A DNA stretch of 59,545 nucleotides from Thiotrichales bacterium 19S3-11 (lineage in GTDB: Bacteria > Pseudomonadota > Gammaproteobacteria > Francisellales > Francisellaceae), in contig JAKJJU010000016.1 of the NCBI GenBank assembly GCA_021713295.1, positions 1 through 59,545 on the forward strand, read 5' to 3'. Below are positions 27,401-36,924 of this stretch, one piece after another (the stretch's first letter is position 1; every line of letters begins with the position of its first letter). Below the pieces are notes generated by a model. That model was not told the origin of the DNA. It did no database searches and saw nothing but the letters and a program-made list of their open reading frames with translations. A program made the position numbers and the translations under genes.

Positions 27401-27921
27401 AATTTCAGTGGAAATAGTTGACTGCCAAGCATTGTACCTGCAAGTATGGCAACAAAGGTTCCGCCTTCAATTAATGCATTACCTGCAACAAGTTCATTAT
27501 CTTGTAAATGTTGCGGTAGGATTGAATATTTAATCGGGCCAAATAAGGTGGAGTGGATACCTAATAGAAATAGTGTAAATAATAAAATAGGTGTGCTTTG
27601 AAAATAAAAACCAAACCCACCAATGCTCATCGCTGCTATTTCGAATACTTTAACCCAACGTATGAGTGTTGCTTTATTATACTTATCTGCCAGCTGTCCT
27701 GAAAAAGCAGATAAAATAAAATAAGGCAATATAAAGATACCTCCGGCAATTGCATTAATGGAATTAACCTCAGATGTGCTGTAGTTGAGTGTGTAGGTAA
27801 TTAAGATAATGAATGCATATTTTAGTAAATTGTCATTGATTGCTTCTAAAAACTGGACAATAAATAATGGTAAAAATCGTTTTGTTCTAAAGAGATTCCA
27901 CATGGAAGTCCAATGCTCCAT
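24478..27921 (-). CDS. aas: LplT-Aas fusion: lysophospholipid flippase / acyltransferase / acyl-ACP synthetase
   Basis: 1147 residues in three parts. An MFS domain of LplT type (1 to ~410; FLEAINDNLLKYAF) imports lyso-phospholipid. A PlsC acyltransferase (~440-640) has NHTSFLD and FPEGR. An AMP-binding acyl-ACP synthetase (~660-1147) has LFTSGSEGTPKGV, YGATE and YDTGD. Together they re-acylate lysophosphatidylethanolamine at the inner membrane. In E. coli lplT and aas are separate genes; here they are one chain. The start is uncertain: a second ATG at 27903 lies 12 bases after GGAG. Confidence 0.93.
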   Translation of the reverse strand: MEHWTSMWNLFRTKRFLPLFIVQFLEAINDNLLKYAFIILITYTLNYSTSEVNSINAIAGGIFILPYFILSAFSGQLADKYNKATLIRWVKVFEIAAMSIGGFGFYFQSTPILLFTLFLLGIHSTLFGPIKYSILPQHLQDNELVAGNALIEGGTFVAILAGTMLGSQLFPLKFGPEIVTVLGVAFAIIGLLTAFQIPTAPPADETIKLNPNIFSSTYQIIKKTKANRRVFMAILGISWFWLVAACYMTLFPAFVKDVLGGTPAVFNFFIILFSVGIAVGALISNKVQHGEISARYVPLAAIFMTVFMLLLYFASHIYTLMHSNLSGHAIGLGSFLSSATAWFVILMTFFISICGGIYTVPLYAMVQHLSDKKECSRTIAANNILNALFMVIMSIFVAIWMQLFELSIESIFLILALLNFVVSIYICRLLPEDLFKSLAERVLKFFYRVEVKGIDHYKDINEKALIIANHTSFLDALLLAVFLPKKPIFAINTFIAERWWVKLFLPLVDAYPMDPTNPMSLKGLINEIKKGKHCVIFPEGRLTMTGALMKVYQGPGVIADKAEAPILPIRIDGAMYTPFTRLKGKVKVRLFPKITLHILPPREFKLDKHLSQREKRKLASQQLYDLMTEVMFESSQSHKPLLQALFEAKKTHGAKVKIAEDISRHPINYRQVLQKSLLFGAHIKSFSQRHENIALLLPNTNATLISFFATQAAMCTPIMLNFSSGTKNLLSACHTAKAQHLITSRVFLEQAELVESVNAIQKAGLTIHYLEDIPSLLTKSKKAKGILCYYFSPIFLKCYKRHINAESKAVILFTSGSEGTPKGVVLSHKNLQANRYQLTAKIDFNKSDRIFNALPLFHSFGLTIGTLVPVFSGVPVFFYPSPLHFKIVPELIYDTNSTILLGTGTFLNGYAQHAHPYDFYNVRYIFAGAEKLKDDTRKLYAEKFGLRIFEGYGATETAPALSMNTPMQNKVGSVGKLLPMIEHKLESIDGIDQGGRLFVKGPNIMSGYLLEDKPGILQPLKDNWYDTGDIVRIDEQGYVFILDRAKRFAKIAGEMISLTQVENELTNLWPSYLHAVINLPDQKKGERLVLITNYPNADRNQMREHFKAVGLNELAIAKEIIIEHDIPLLGTGKINYVELKNKFNSIE

Positions 27922-28144
27922 TGATTATTATGTAAGTTACCTATCATAATGCATATTTGTGATAAAACAAAGTATGGATAATGATGTGCTTGAGAATCAT
28001 ATAGATAGCTAATAAAGTTTAGTAATTTTATTATTTTTTTGCTTTTTGTTTGATGTGAAATTCGTGCTTGTTTGTTCTTAAGCAATTGATTACTATTAGA
28101 TAGATGTGCGCAGTTTATCTATAAGCAATTTTGAAGTAATAGCT

Positions 28145-28573
28145 ATGTTTGAAGAAAATTATTTAAGAGAGTTGGGGCTTGATTATTGGTATTTGAAAAA
28201 AGATGCAAGTCTTTTATGTGTGCCTGATCAACTACTTGAAAATAAAGTTCCAGTTGATGTGTTGTGTCTATGCCCTAAAAGCTGGCAGGAAAATAAAAAA
28301 ATCAGACAGTTAATGTTCTGGTTTTTGAAGACAATGTACAATCAGTGCCAATCTAAAACTATTTATCTAACAAAAGATTCAGAACATATTGAGAATCAAT
28401 TAAATTATTCTGGAAAATTAGTTATAAATTTTACACAAAGTACTTGCCAAGATTCATCTAGAGTGATTAAGATAAACAGCAAATTATTTGAATCAATGTT
28501 AGATAAGCCACAATTAAAAAAACAGGTGATGTTAGATGTCTTCAGAAATTCAGTTTCTATCACTCGGGCTTGA
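28145..28573 (+). CDS. holD: DNA polymerase III psi subunit
   Basis: 142 residues. The N-terminus YLRELGLDYWYLKK matches the conserved QLGIxxWxLR region of HolD, and the C-terminal SKLFESMLDKPQLKKQVMLDVF matches its alpha-helical end. The gene overlaps rimI by 38 bases, the holD-rimI order found in enterobacteria and other gammaproteobacteria. Psi links the clamp loader to chi/SSB. The middle is too divergent for certainty. ATG 28145 was chosen with weak GAAG upstream; a GTG at 28106 would add 13 residues. Confidence 0.65.
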   Translation: MFEENYLRELGLDYWYLKKDASLLCVPDQLLENKVPVDVLCLCPKSWQENKKIRQLMFWFLKTMYNQCQSKTIYLTKDSEHIENQLNYSGKLVINFTQSTCQDSSRVIKINSKLFESMLDKPQLKKQVMLDVFRNSVSITRA

Positions 28574-29000
28574 TCAGCTGAATAATATGATGACGATCGA
28601 GCGCAAAACATACAACCCACCATGGTCTATGACGATGATGCGAGATAGTATTTTAGCTGCGCATACGAGGGCATGGGGTATGTTTAAAGATGATACCTTA
28701 ATTGGTTATGGAATTTTATCAATTATTTTAGATGAAGCTGAGCTATTGAGTATCTGTATTGAACCAAATTTACAAGGTTCTGGTTATGGTAGGCAGTTAT
28801 TATCATTTTTAATCAAACAAGCCAAAAAGAATAAAGCTGAAAAACTGTTCTTAGAAGTAAGATGGTCTAATGACAGAGCAATTAATCTTTATAAACTCAG
28901 TGGTTTTGAGATGCTTAATGTCAGAAAAGGCTACTATCCAAGTCCTGATGGCAAGTCAAGAGAAGATGCCGTTGTATTTACTTTAAATTTACTTCAATAA
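28536..29000 (+). CDS. rimI: Ribosomal protein S18 N-acetyltransferase
   Basis: 154-residue GNAT acetyltransferase that acetylates the N-terminal alanine of bS18. It has NPPWSMTMMRDS near the start, acetyl-CoA loop Q-G-S-G-Y-G-R, and EVRWSNDRAINLYKLSGF plus RKGYYP at the end, all RimI-like. It overlaps the upstream holD gene, implying translational coupling. Confidence 0.92.
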   Translation: MSSEIQFLSLGLDQLNNMMTIERKTYNPPWSMTMMRDSILAAHTRAWGMFKDDTLIGYGILSIILDEAELLSICIEPNLQGSGYGRQLLSFLIKQAKKNKAEKLFLEVRWSNDRAINLYKLSGFEMLNVRKGYYPSPDGKSREDAVVFTLNLLQ

Positions 29001-29063
29001 AATTTTTACATTTATCTCTGGTAGTAACTTAGGTTATCTGATAGTCTGTATCAGCGTTGATAA

Positions 29064-30722
<1,659 letters not shown>

Positions 30723-30921
30723 GTTTACTTACTACTGACTAGTTTACCTTAAATTGTTCTGTTTCAATTGTAATTGATATAATAAATTATCAGACTAAAT
30801 GGTTAGTAAGTTTCTGATGTTTAATTAGTTTATAATAAAAAAACTGTCATATTATCTTTCGTGACTAAGCATATAAAATACTCTATGATTAACTGGTAGT
30901 TTAAAAAAATAGGGGGGCGGT

Positions 30922-32508
30922 ATGCCAGATACGTTAAAGTTACCAACAGCTGAAGAGCTTAGAAAAGCTAATCTAGATAATGCTCTAAAAGTTATCAATG
31001 ATAACCGATCATTTTTTGTATATCCAATAACTAATAATGACAATGAGTATGACTTTCAGAATAATCAATTTAAGTTCAAATCCTTCTTTGAAGGTTTTAA
31101 TAAGGAACCTATAGACAAATTCTTTAATTCTTTTTCCAAATTATTAAGTGAAAAGGAACTAAAGCAATGGAAAAATCAAGAATTCAAACAAGTATTATCT
31201 GATAATATAAGATTATGTAACTTCCTAAATAAGAATAAAAATAATATCGTATTCAAGTTATGGGATTTGAAAGAGAATGGCGTTAATACTACAGTTATTT
31301 CGAATTTATTTAATTGTATAGCATTTAATGATAAATTAGATGCTGTTTTAAATAATATAGATGATATAAAAAAACATCAAGATCTATTTTTAATAGGAGA
31401 TGTATCTATAGAGAGCCTAATAGAAAACTTCGACTTATTAAAGAAAAATAATTCTCAAGAAATTACAAAGTTTATAAATTTTTTTGGCAGAGCGTTTAGG
31501 CTAAAGCTAGGTGATGACCTTGGAATAAGTTATCTGACTGATACGATATTTCATAATGAAAATATAAAATATTGTTTTAATCATTTATCAGAAATTAATA
31601 GATTATTTGATGTAGTGATACAAAGATATGCTAGTCTACCAACTAAATTTCCATCACATGAATTAAAGAAGATTATAAATGGTCTAAATGCTATAAAAGT
31701 AAATGATCACGGTTGTCATTTTGGTCTCCAAACGCATCTATTAGAATTAGTTTTAGATGGGAAGTTTACAGTCAAACAAATAGAAGATAATGCAGAATTT
31801 TTTAAAGAAGTTTCTCTACAATTAAAAGCTATAAAAGAGACTGGTGCTTGTGGAGTAGAAAAATTATTTCAAGGAAATTCAGATGAAATAGAAAAAAGAT
31901 TAAATGCTATTAAGGATACTTATCCACTGTTATGTATTCATGACCTAATAACTGTTGAGCATTTAACCAAATTATTAGAAGATCCTATTTCATTTAAGAT
32001 TAATTTATCTATATTGTACATGCTTAACCTGAAGGATCAAAAGAACGTAGTCAACTTTACTTTATTGTGTAGAGAAAAATTTCAAAATGTAGAACTTATG
32101 CCAGTAGCTACTATTCAACTAGTTAGTTCGCTATATTTAAACTTAAGAGCATTAAACTTAGCAACAGACGTTAATGTTCAATCGATGTTAGTTAATCCTC
32201 AGCGATTTCAAAAAAACTTAGCTATGTTAGAGAAATTTCAATTACAAAACTCTAGAGAAGTAGTGCAGTATGCTTTATCATTTCCTGAAAAGTTCGAGCA
32301 TCATTTTAATAAATTACCTGTAAATAAACTCGGAAAAATGGCTATAGTTTCTTATGTAGCAGGACATGATGTCAAAACGAAAGCTCAAGATAGTATGGCA
32401 TATTTCTTTAATCAGGAACAAAATAATAACAATAACAATAACAATAACAATAACAATAACAACTACAAAGACAATGAGGTAACTTGTGATCATATATATG
32501 ACTTATAA
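30922..32508 (+). CDS. Hypothetical helical-repeat protein with poly-Asn tract
   Basis: 528 residues preceded by a strong GGGGGGCGG site. No family recognised and no signal peptide. Most of the chain looks alpha-helical, with recurring blocks of the type NxDxLKKxxxxF and LxxLxxFxLQNSREVVQYALSFPEKF, which suggests a solenoid of short helices. Near the C-terminus 14 asparagines in a row (residues 501-514) are encoded by an AATAAC microsatellite. A solenoid without catalytic motif fits a protein-binding effector, but this is inference. It is convergent with the isonitrile operon, overlapping its last gene by 6 bases. Confidence 0.6.
   Translation: MPDTLKLPTAEELRKANLDNALKVINDNRSFFVYPITNNDNEYDFQNNQFKFKSFFEGFNKEPIDKFFNSFSKLLSEKELKQWKNQEFKQVLSDNIRLCNFLNKNKNNIVFKLWDLKENGVNTTVISNLFNCIAFNDKLDAVLNNIDDIKKHQDLFLIGDVSIESLIENFDLLKKNNSQEITKFINFFGRAFRLKLGDDLGISYLTDTIFHNENIKYCFNHLSEINRLFDVVIQRYASLPTKFPSHELKKIINGLNAIKVNDHGCHFGLQTHLLELVLDGKFTVKQIEDNAEFFKEVSLQLKAIKETGACGVEKLFQGNSDEIEKRLNAIKDTYPLLCIHDLITVEHLTKLLEDPISFKINLSILYMLNLKDQKNVVNFTLLCREKFQNVELMPVATIQLVSSLYLNLRALNLATDVNVQSMLVNPQRFQKNLAMLEKFQLQNSREVVQYALSFPEKFEHHFNKLPVNKLGKMAIVSYVAGHDVKTKAQDSMAYFFNQEQNNNNNNNNNNNNNNYKDNEVTCDHIYDL
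32425..32460. repeat. AATAAC microsatellite (6 units) coding poly-Asn
   Basis: Six exact copies of AATAAC in frame with the 528-residue gene. Each unit adds two Asn, so copy-number change alters tract length without shifting frame. Confidence 0.95.
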
Positions 32509-33951
32509 CTTATCTCTAATAAGCATTTTGCATATATCAGCAATAGCTTCTAAAGGCATTGATTGCGCAATAAATGAATCAGGTCTTACTAGCATGGCTT
32601 GTTTGTTATATGGTGCATCATTTGCCCAATAATAATCTGAATTTTTGAATGATTTAATTTGAATGGACTGAATAAAATTAGGTAATTTAATAGAAATACG
32701 TTCATCACTGAAGATTAGTAAGGTGTAATAGTGATATTCTAACAAAGAATAAATTCTTAATTTAGTCGTTAGATTATGGACTTCAAAATCATATAGGCGA
32801 CTACCTTTAACTGTCTGATTACCATAACTAATTCCCATGCCTGTAATATAGCCAGAATAGCGTTGTATCAGTTTAACGTAAGTTTGGGCGTGGTTAGTAC
32901 CATTAGCATATTTTGTTGCACGAACAAGATCTCCAGATATTTTAATGACGGATTTTGCTATTGGTTTTCTTTCCTGTTCATAACTTGTTAAAATGGAGCT
33001 TGGAAAATCAAAATTTAAATGCATGTTTATTTTCCAGATTAAGTTAAACGCATCTGCAAGACCGGTATTAAGTCCTTGCCCTCCATTGACTGAGTGGATA
33101 TGACAGGCATCACCGGCTAGAAAAATTTTCTCTTTTATAAAAAATTGCTCTGCAACTGACTCTTTTACTGAGAACTTTGAAAACCAGATGATTTGTTTAA
33201 ACTTCAAATAGTGGGGTGTGATTGCACGGTTAATTTTATCAATAGCGTCTTCTAAACTGAAATTATCACAGTCCATTCTCACATAAAATCTATCGATTGT
33301 TCCTTCTCTGGGTATCCATGCAACATCTGATGTCGTCGTCTGAAAGACAATGATTTCTGGAACTTTATCAAAATCAGTATCAATCTCACCATCAATGACT
33401 GCCCAAGTAATTTGTGGGCGAGTAATTTCAAAAGGAATGTTGAAATAATTTCTTACAAAAGAGCGTGCACCATCAGCTGCAATAATATACCTTGACTGAA
33501 TAGCCTCACCAGTATTAAGTAAACTAAAACAATGCTTTTCATCAAGTGTAATGGTTTTAACTTCAGTTAAACGTTTTACGCCTTGATCTAATGCTTGTAA
33601 TTTTTTATCAAGCAAATTTTCAATATGAGACTGGCCAAGCATAAGAAAATGCTTGTGAAAACATCCGGTTAATTCTTCCCACCAAGAAGATTGGCGCGAG
33701 ATAAACTTGCCGTCTTTATAAACTGAGCTTGTATTGCATGTTTTACCTAAAGGATATAGCGATTTAAATAGATCAATGATTTCTAAATATTGTAAACTAC
33801 GAGCATTTAATGCATCAGCTCTACCAACGTCAAGGGGGGCAGCGGATTTATCAATAATAATAATACGCATGCCGCAAAGCGCTCCTAAATAAGCGCACAT
33901 TAGCCCAACAGGGCCTGCACCTATAATTAAAATATCGGTTTTGAGATTCAT
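32503..33951 (-). CDS. Class A flavin monooxygenase of the isonitrile locus
   Basis: 482 residues. FAD dinucleotide motif IIGAGPVGLMCAY starts near residue 8. A DG-type segment DGARSFVRNYF is near 160. The flavin-binding GD motif GDACHIHSVNGGQGLNTG lies near 284, all as in PHBH/PheA/MhpA-type aromatic hydroxylases. The start overlaps the stop of the oxygenase gene (ATGA), so the two are coupled. By context it should hydroxylate the aromatic isonitrile made by the two upstream enzymes. In Pseudomonas the pvc flavin enzyme is a different type, so this tailoring step may be distinct. Confidence 0.88.
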   Translation of the reverse strand: MNLKTDILIIGAGPVGLMCAYLGALCGMRIIIIDKSAAPLDVGRADALNARSLQYLEIIDLFKSLYPLGKTCNTSSVYKDGKFISRQSSWWEELTGCFHKHFLMLGQSHIENLLDKKLQALDQGVKRLTEVKTITLDEKHCFSLLNTGEAIQSRYIIAADGARSFVRNYFNIPFEITRPQITWAVIDGEIDTDFDKVPEIIVFQTTTSDVAWIPREGTIDRFYVRMDCDNFSLEDAIDKINRAITPHYLKFKQIIWFSKFSVKESVAEQFFIKEKIFLAGDACHIHSVNGGQGLNTGLADAFNLIWKINMHLNFDFPSSILTSYEQERKPIAKSVIKISGDLVRATKYANGTNHAQTYVKLIQRYSGYITGMGISYGNQTVKGSRLYDFEVHNLTTKLRIYSLLEYHYYTLLIFSDERISIKLPNFIQSIQIKSFKNSDYYWANDAPYNKQAMLVRPDSFIAQSMPLEAIADICKMLIRDKL

Positions 33952-34784
33952 TGGTAAGACTCTAAGGAAGGGTTATCAAATGGTGGGTTACTTAAAACTT
34001 GAACCCTTTGAATATGTCGCGGTGATTTAGAAATAAATGCTTCACGACCATGAAGTAAGCTAAAATTATCGGCAATAACAATATCATTTTCTTGCCATTG
34101 ATGTGCATAACAGTTCTTTGGATCATATAATGCGCGTGTTAGGCTTTGATGAAATTCATTTAGTTTATCTTTTTCAATACCACTAAAGCTTGCATTTGGA
34201 CGATTGATAAATTCTCCTTTGTTATCATTAACTAATTCGTTATAACGGATGATTGAACTATTTTTATATGGGTGCTTTGTAATAACGGGTGATATTGTTT
34301 TACTATGATAAAATTCCATTTGCCTGTGATAAGTACCAATAGCAGTTTGCCAAAGTTCTTTATCTGAGGAAGAGGCATGATGTAGTGCTGAAATGGTATT
34401 GGAAAAAATGGTTTTACCACCTTGATCTAATTCGGGTGCTTTTAAACAGCGAAATATCTGATACTCTGGGATTTGTGGACGATACATTCCATCCCAGTGT
34501 AAAGGAACGTAACTATGATCGAATATATGATCTTGAGGATTATCATGCTCTATTAAGTCAAGTACTTTGCCAAATGGCCAAAGGGAAATTTCACCCCATC
34601 GTTGACAGTAATTTGAAAAGTCATCAGTCGTATGAAACATTTCGAAATTACGTAATACGAGTAGTTGGTTTTTTTCAAATAAATCTTTTAAAAACTCACT
34701 TTCTATATCAGTTACTTTGATATTTTCTGAGTGAGCCTCTAATAATAATCCAAATGGATTAAGATAGGTAAGTTGATACGTCAT
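33948..34784 (-). CDS. pvcB: PvcB/IsnB-type Fe(II)/2-oxoglutarate oxygenase
   Basis: 278-residue TauD-superfamily dioxygenase. The iron ligands are His96 and Asp98 in LHWDGMY and His245 in LLHGREAF. Arg260 in HIQRVQV is the likely 2-oxoglutarate anchor. Characterised relatives (PvcB, IsnB) desaturate or oxidatively decarboxylate tyrosine isonitrile made by PvcA/IsnA. It sits 38 bases downstream of the synthase gene and overlaps the flavin monooxygenase gene, giving a three-gene operon. Confidence 0.88.
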   Translation of the reverse strand: MTYQLTYLNPFGLLLEAHSENIKVTDIESEFLKDLFEKNQLLVLRNFEMFHTTDDFSNYCQRWGEISLWPFGKVLDLIEHDNPQDHIFDHSYVPLHWDGMYRPQIPEYQIFRCLKAPELDQGGKTIFSNTISALHHASSSDKELWQTAIGTYHRQMEFYHSKTISPVITKHPYKNSSIIRYNELVNDNKGEFINRPNASFSGIEKDKLNEFHQSLTRALYDPKNCYAHQWQENDIVIADNFSLLHGREAFISKSPRHIQRVQVLSNPPFDNPSLESYQ

Positions 34785-34822
34785 TTATACTTCCTTTGAT
34801 CAAATAGAAACGTTAAATTTAT

Positions 34823-35853
34823 CTATAATTGATAATGACTGGGTTGCCCATTAGGAAAATAGACAAGTTTGGCACCGAGTGATTCAGCTTGTGAGCGTTT
34901 TACTAAAGAATATTTATTATTATGTTCGAGTGCTACACCATGCCATGGTGTCATCCAAATTTCATCAGCTATCAGCTTAATACCAAGTTTTTGTGAGCCG
35001 CAAGGGTGGGGGTGAATTGATAGTCTAACGGCGTTAGGAAAATAGGCTTTAATGAGGTGACTCCAAGCATCACTTCGTTGAATAACTTTGTAAGCTTTAG
35101 CTTTTGCTTCTTTCTGACGTGCAGAATTAGTTTTTAATTGGCCAGGATACTTCAAATCTTCAAATAAAAAGCGTGTTATCCCTTTGTATAATTGATTAAG
35201 TGCTTGGTTTTCTAAATTAGATGAGGCTTCTGCACCTAAACGAATTTTCTGTTGAATCGATGCTAGAGGTTCAGCGTACTCCTTGATCAATTGATAACGC
35301 ATTTCTATAAAATCAACGTTCGTGTATAGATAATCTAAATTAAAAATTTTGATCGTATCCAGTGACATTGATTTTATTAAGTTTTCTAGCTGAATCTGGT
35401 AATTGGTTACATGTGCCTCATTCATTCCGATGATATCACTAAATACCCTGCCATCAGAACATATTGTTATGTTCATACCTGGCGCGTAGAATTCTTTTAT
35501 GCTTTGGCAAAGATCATCTAAAAATTTAAGTGAGATTACTTCAGCATAATCAGGTAGATACCCTAAAACTTTATAAGGGTTAGGTGATTTTCCAGGAAAT
35601 GCAGGTAATACGAGTTCAATCGGTTCATTTTGATTAACTGCAGAAGTAATATTAGGCAAAAAATAATCAGTACAGTTTGAGCAATTAATAGCGTTACAGG
35701 TCGTGTTATTCTTTGGTATGCGTCGATATTGTGTGATTTGTGAAAATATTTTTTTGCTATTGGATGAGGATTATTTAAGTGCTTGTGCTTTGTGATTAAT
35801 TGATCATTTACTTTTCTAACTTCAGTTTGCATTTGCGATAGTATCCATCTCAT
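34823..35853 (-). CDS. pvcA: Isonitrile synthase PvcA/IsnA, N-terminus in another frame
   Basis: Family members convert the amino group of Tyr or Trp plus ribulose-5-phosphate into an isonitrile. The main frame (35659-34823, from a TTG) encodes VLPAFPGKSPN, CSDGRVFSD, HPHPCGSQKLGI and TPWHGVALE, all hallmark blocks. It continues upstream as IFSQITQYRRIPKNN, also family-like, to a stop near 35779 with no start codon. The missing N-terminus is in the -1-related frame from ATG 35853 (or 35832). Joining at the A7 run gives about 343 residues, the normal size. Either the run is one A short, or slippage makes the protein. Confidence 0.85.
35749..35755 (-). other. A-AAA-AAA slippery heptamer in pvcA
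   Basis: On the coding strand the upstream frame reads GCA-AAA-AAA-TAT. This is a canonical X-XXY-YYZ heptamer. A -1 shift here continues as AAA-ATA-TTT-TCA, exactly the frame of the isonitrile synthase. A transcript with eight A's would do the same. Confidence 0.7.
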
Positions 35854-35946
35854 TAAGCTAAGAAATTATATTAATAGTTTTAAACCATAGATTAAATTGG
35901 CTATTATCTATGTATGTAATAGGTAATATTTATAGCTCTAAAATAA

Positions 35947-36816
35947 ATGAATTTTAATGATCTCCAATATTTTGTTGAAGTAGCAAAAAAAGAATCAATC
36001 ACTTATGCAGCTGAACGTATCGGTATTTCACAACCATCTTTAAGTCTAAGTATAAAAAGACTTGAGGCAACAGTGGGAACTAAATTATTTAACCGTTTTA
36101 AAACAGGCGTTAAGTTAACACCTTCGGGCAAAATATTATTTAAACGAGCTAAAGAATTAGAAAAGGTTTGGAATACGGTAAAATATGCTGCTTATGATGC
36201 CAATCATAAGTTATCAGGAACCGTTACAATTGGTTGTCACTCTATGATTCCTAATTATCATTTACCTAGATCTTTTTTTAACTTTATTAGAGAAAATGAT
36301 GAGTTAAATGTTCGTTTTAGCCATGTTTTATCTAGAGAAATCAATGAAGCTGTTATTAATTTTGAAGTTGATTTGGGTATTGTTGTTAATCCAAACCCAC
36401 ACCCTGATCTAGTAATAAAAAAAATGCATCAAGATCAGATTGGTTTATGGCATAATTTTAAAGATGATGAGCTTGATCTAGGAAATATAACAATTATTTG
36501 TGATATGAATTTGAAACAAGTTCGATACCTGCTTGGGTGTCTTAAGCAGAGACAGGATATTCATATCAAACGAATTATTGAAAGTAATAGCTTTGAAGTA
36601 TTAGGAAGGCTAATGTCTGAAAAAGTCGGCGTTGCAATGTTACCAAAAAGCTATAGTCAATCAAGTTCATCCGATTGTCGCGTATTATTTGAAGAGTTAT
36701 ATTTTACAGATACTATTTGCTTAGTTTATCGTCATGAAAATAGATACATCAAATCAGTAGCAAGTATCATCGAGCTATTGTCTAATGTTGAGTGTGGTAA
36801 CGACAAGATTAAATGA
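35947..36816 (+). CDS. LysR-family regulator, divergent from the isonitrile operon
   Basis: 289 residues. The N-terminal HTH (FNDLQYFVEVAKKESITYAA...ISQPSLSLSIKRLE) is a textbook LysR domain; the rest is the effector-binding domain with SEKVGVAMLPKSY. It lies 93 bases from the start of pvcA on the opposite strand, the normal arrangement for a LysR activator and its target. The Pseudomonas pvc genes are likewise under a LysR protein (PtxR). There is no obvious RBS before ATG 35947, so translation may be weak. Confidence 0.88.
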   Translation: MNFNDLQYFVEVAKKESITYAAERIGISQPSLSLSIKRLEATVGTKLFNRFKTGVKLTPSGKILFKRAKELEKVWNTVKYAAYDANHKLSGTVTIGCHSMIPNYHLPRSFFNFIRENDELNVRFSHVLSREINEAVINFEVDLGIVVNPNPHPDLVIKKMHQDQIGLWHNFKDDELDLGNITIICDMNLKQVRYLLGCLKQRQDIHIKRIIESNSFEVLGRLMSEKVGVAMLPKSYSQSSSSDCRVLFEELYFTDTICLVYRHENRYIKSVASIIELLSNVECGNDKIK

Positions 36817-36924
36817 CCTAAGCTAAAATTGTTTTTAATCTCTACGCTTTTAATCTTGTTTTATATAATCAATCCGCGCTAAGATATCTAACATTCAATT
36901 AAAGATAACTTTATATATAAGAAA

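Noticed and set aside
27846-28085. 79-codon minus-strand open frame upstream of aas
   Set aside because: Overlaps the aas N-terminus in another frame and has no ribosome site.
35563-35853. Stand-alone 96-codon minus-strand gene
   Set aside because: Its second half overlaps conserved isonitrile synthase codons in another frame; only its first ~35 codons make sense, as the synthase N-terminus.
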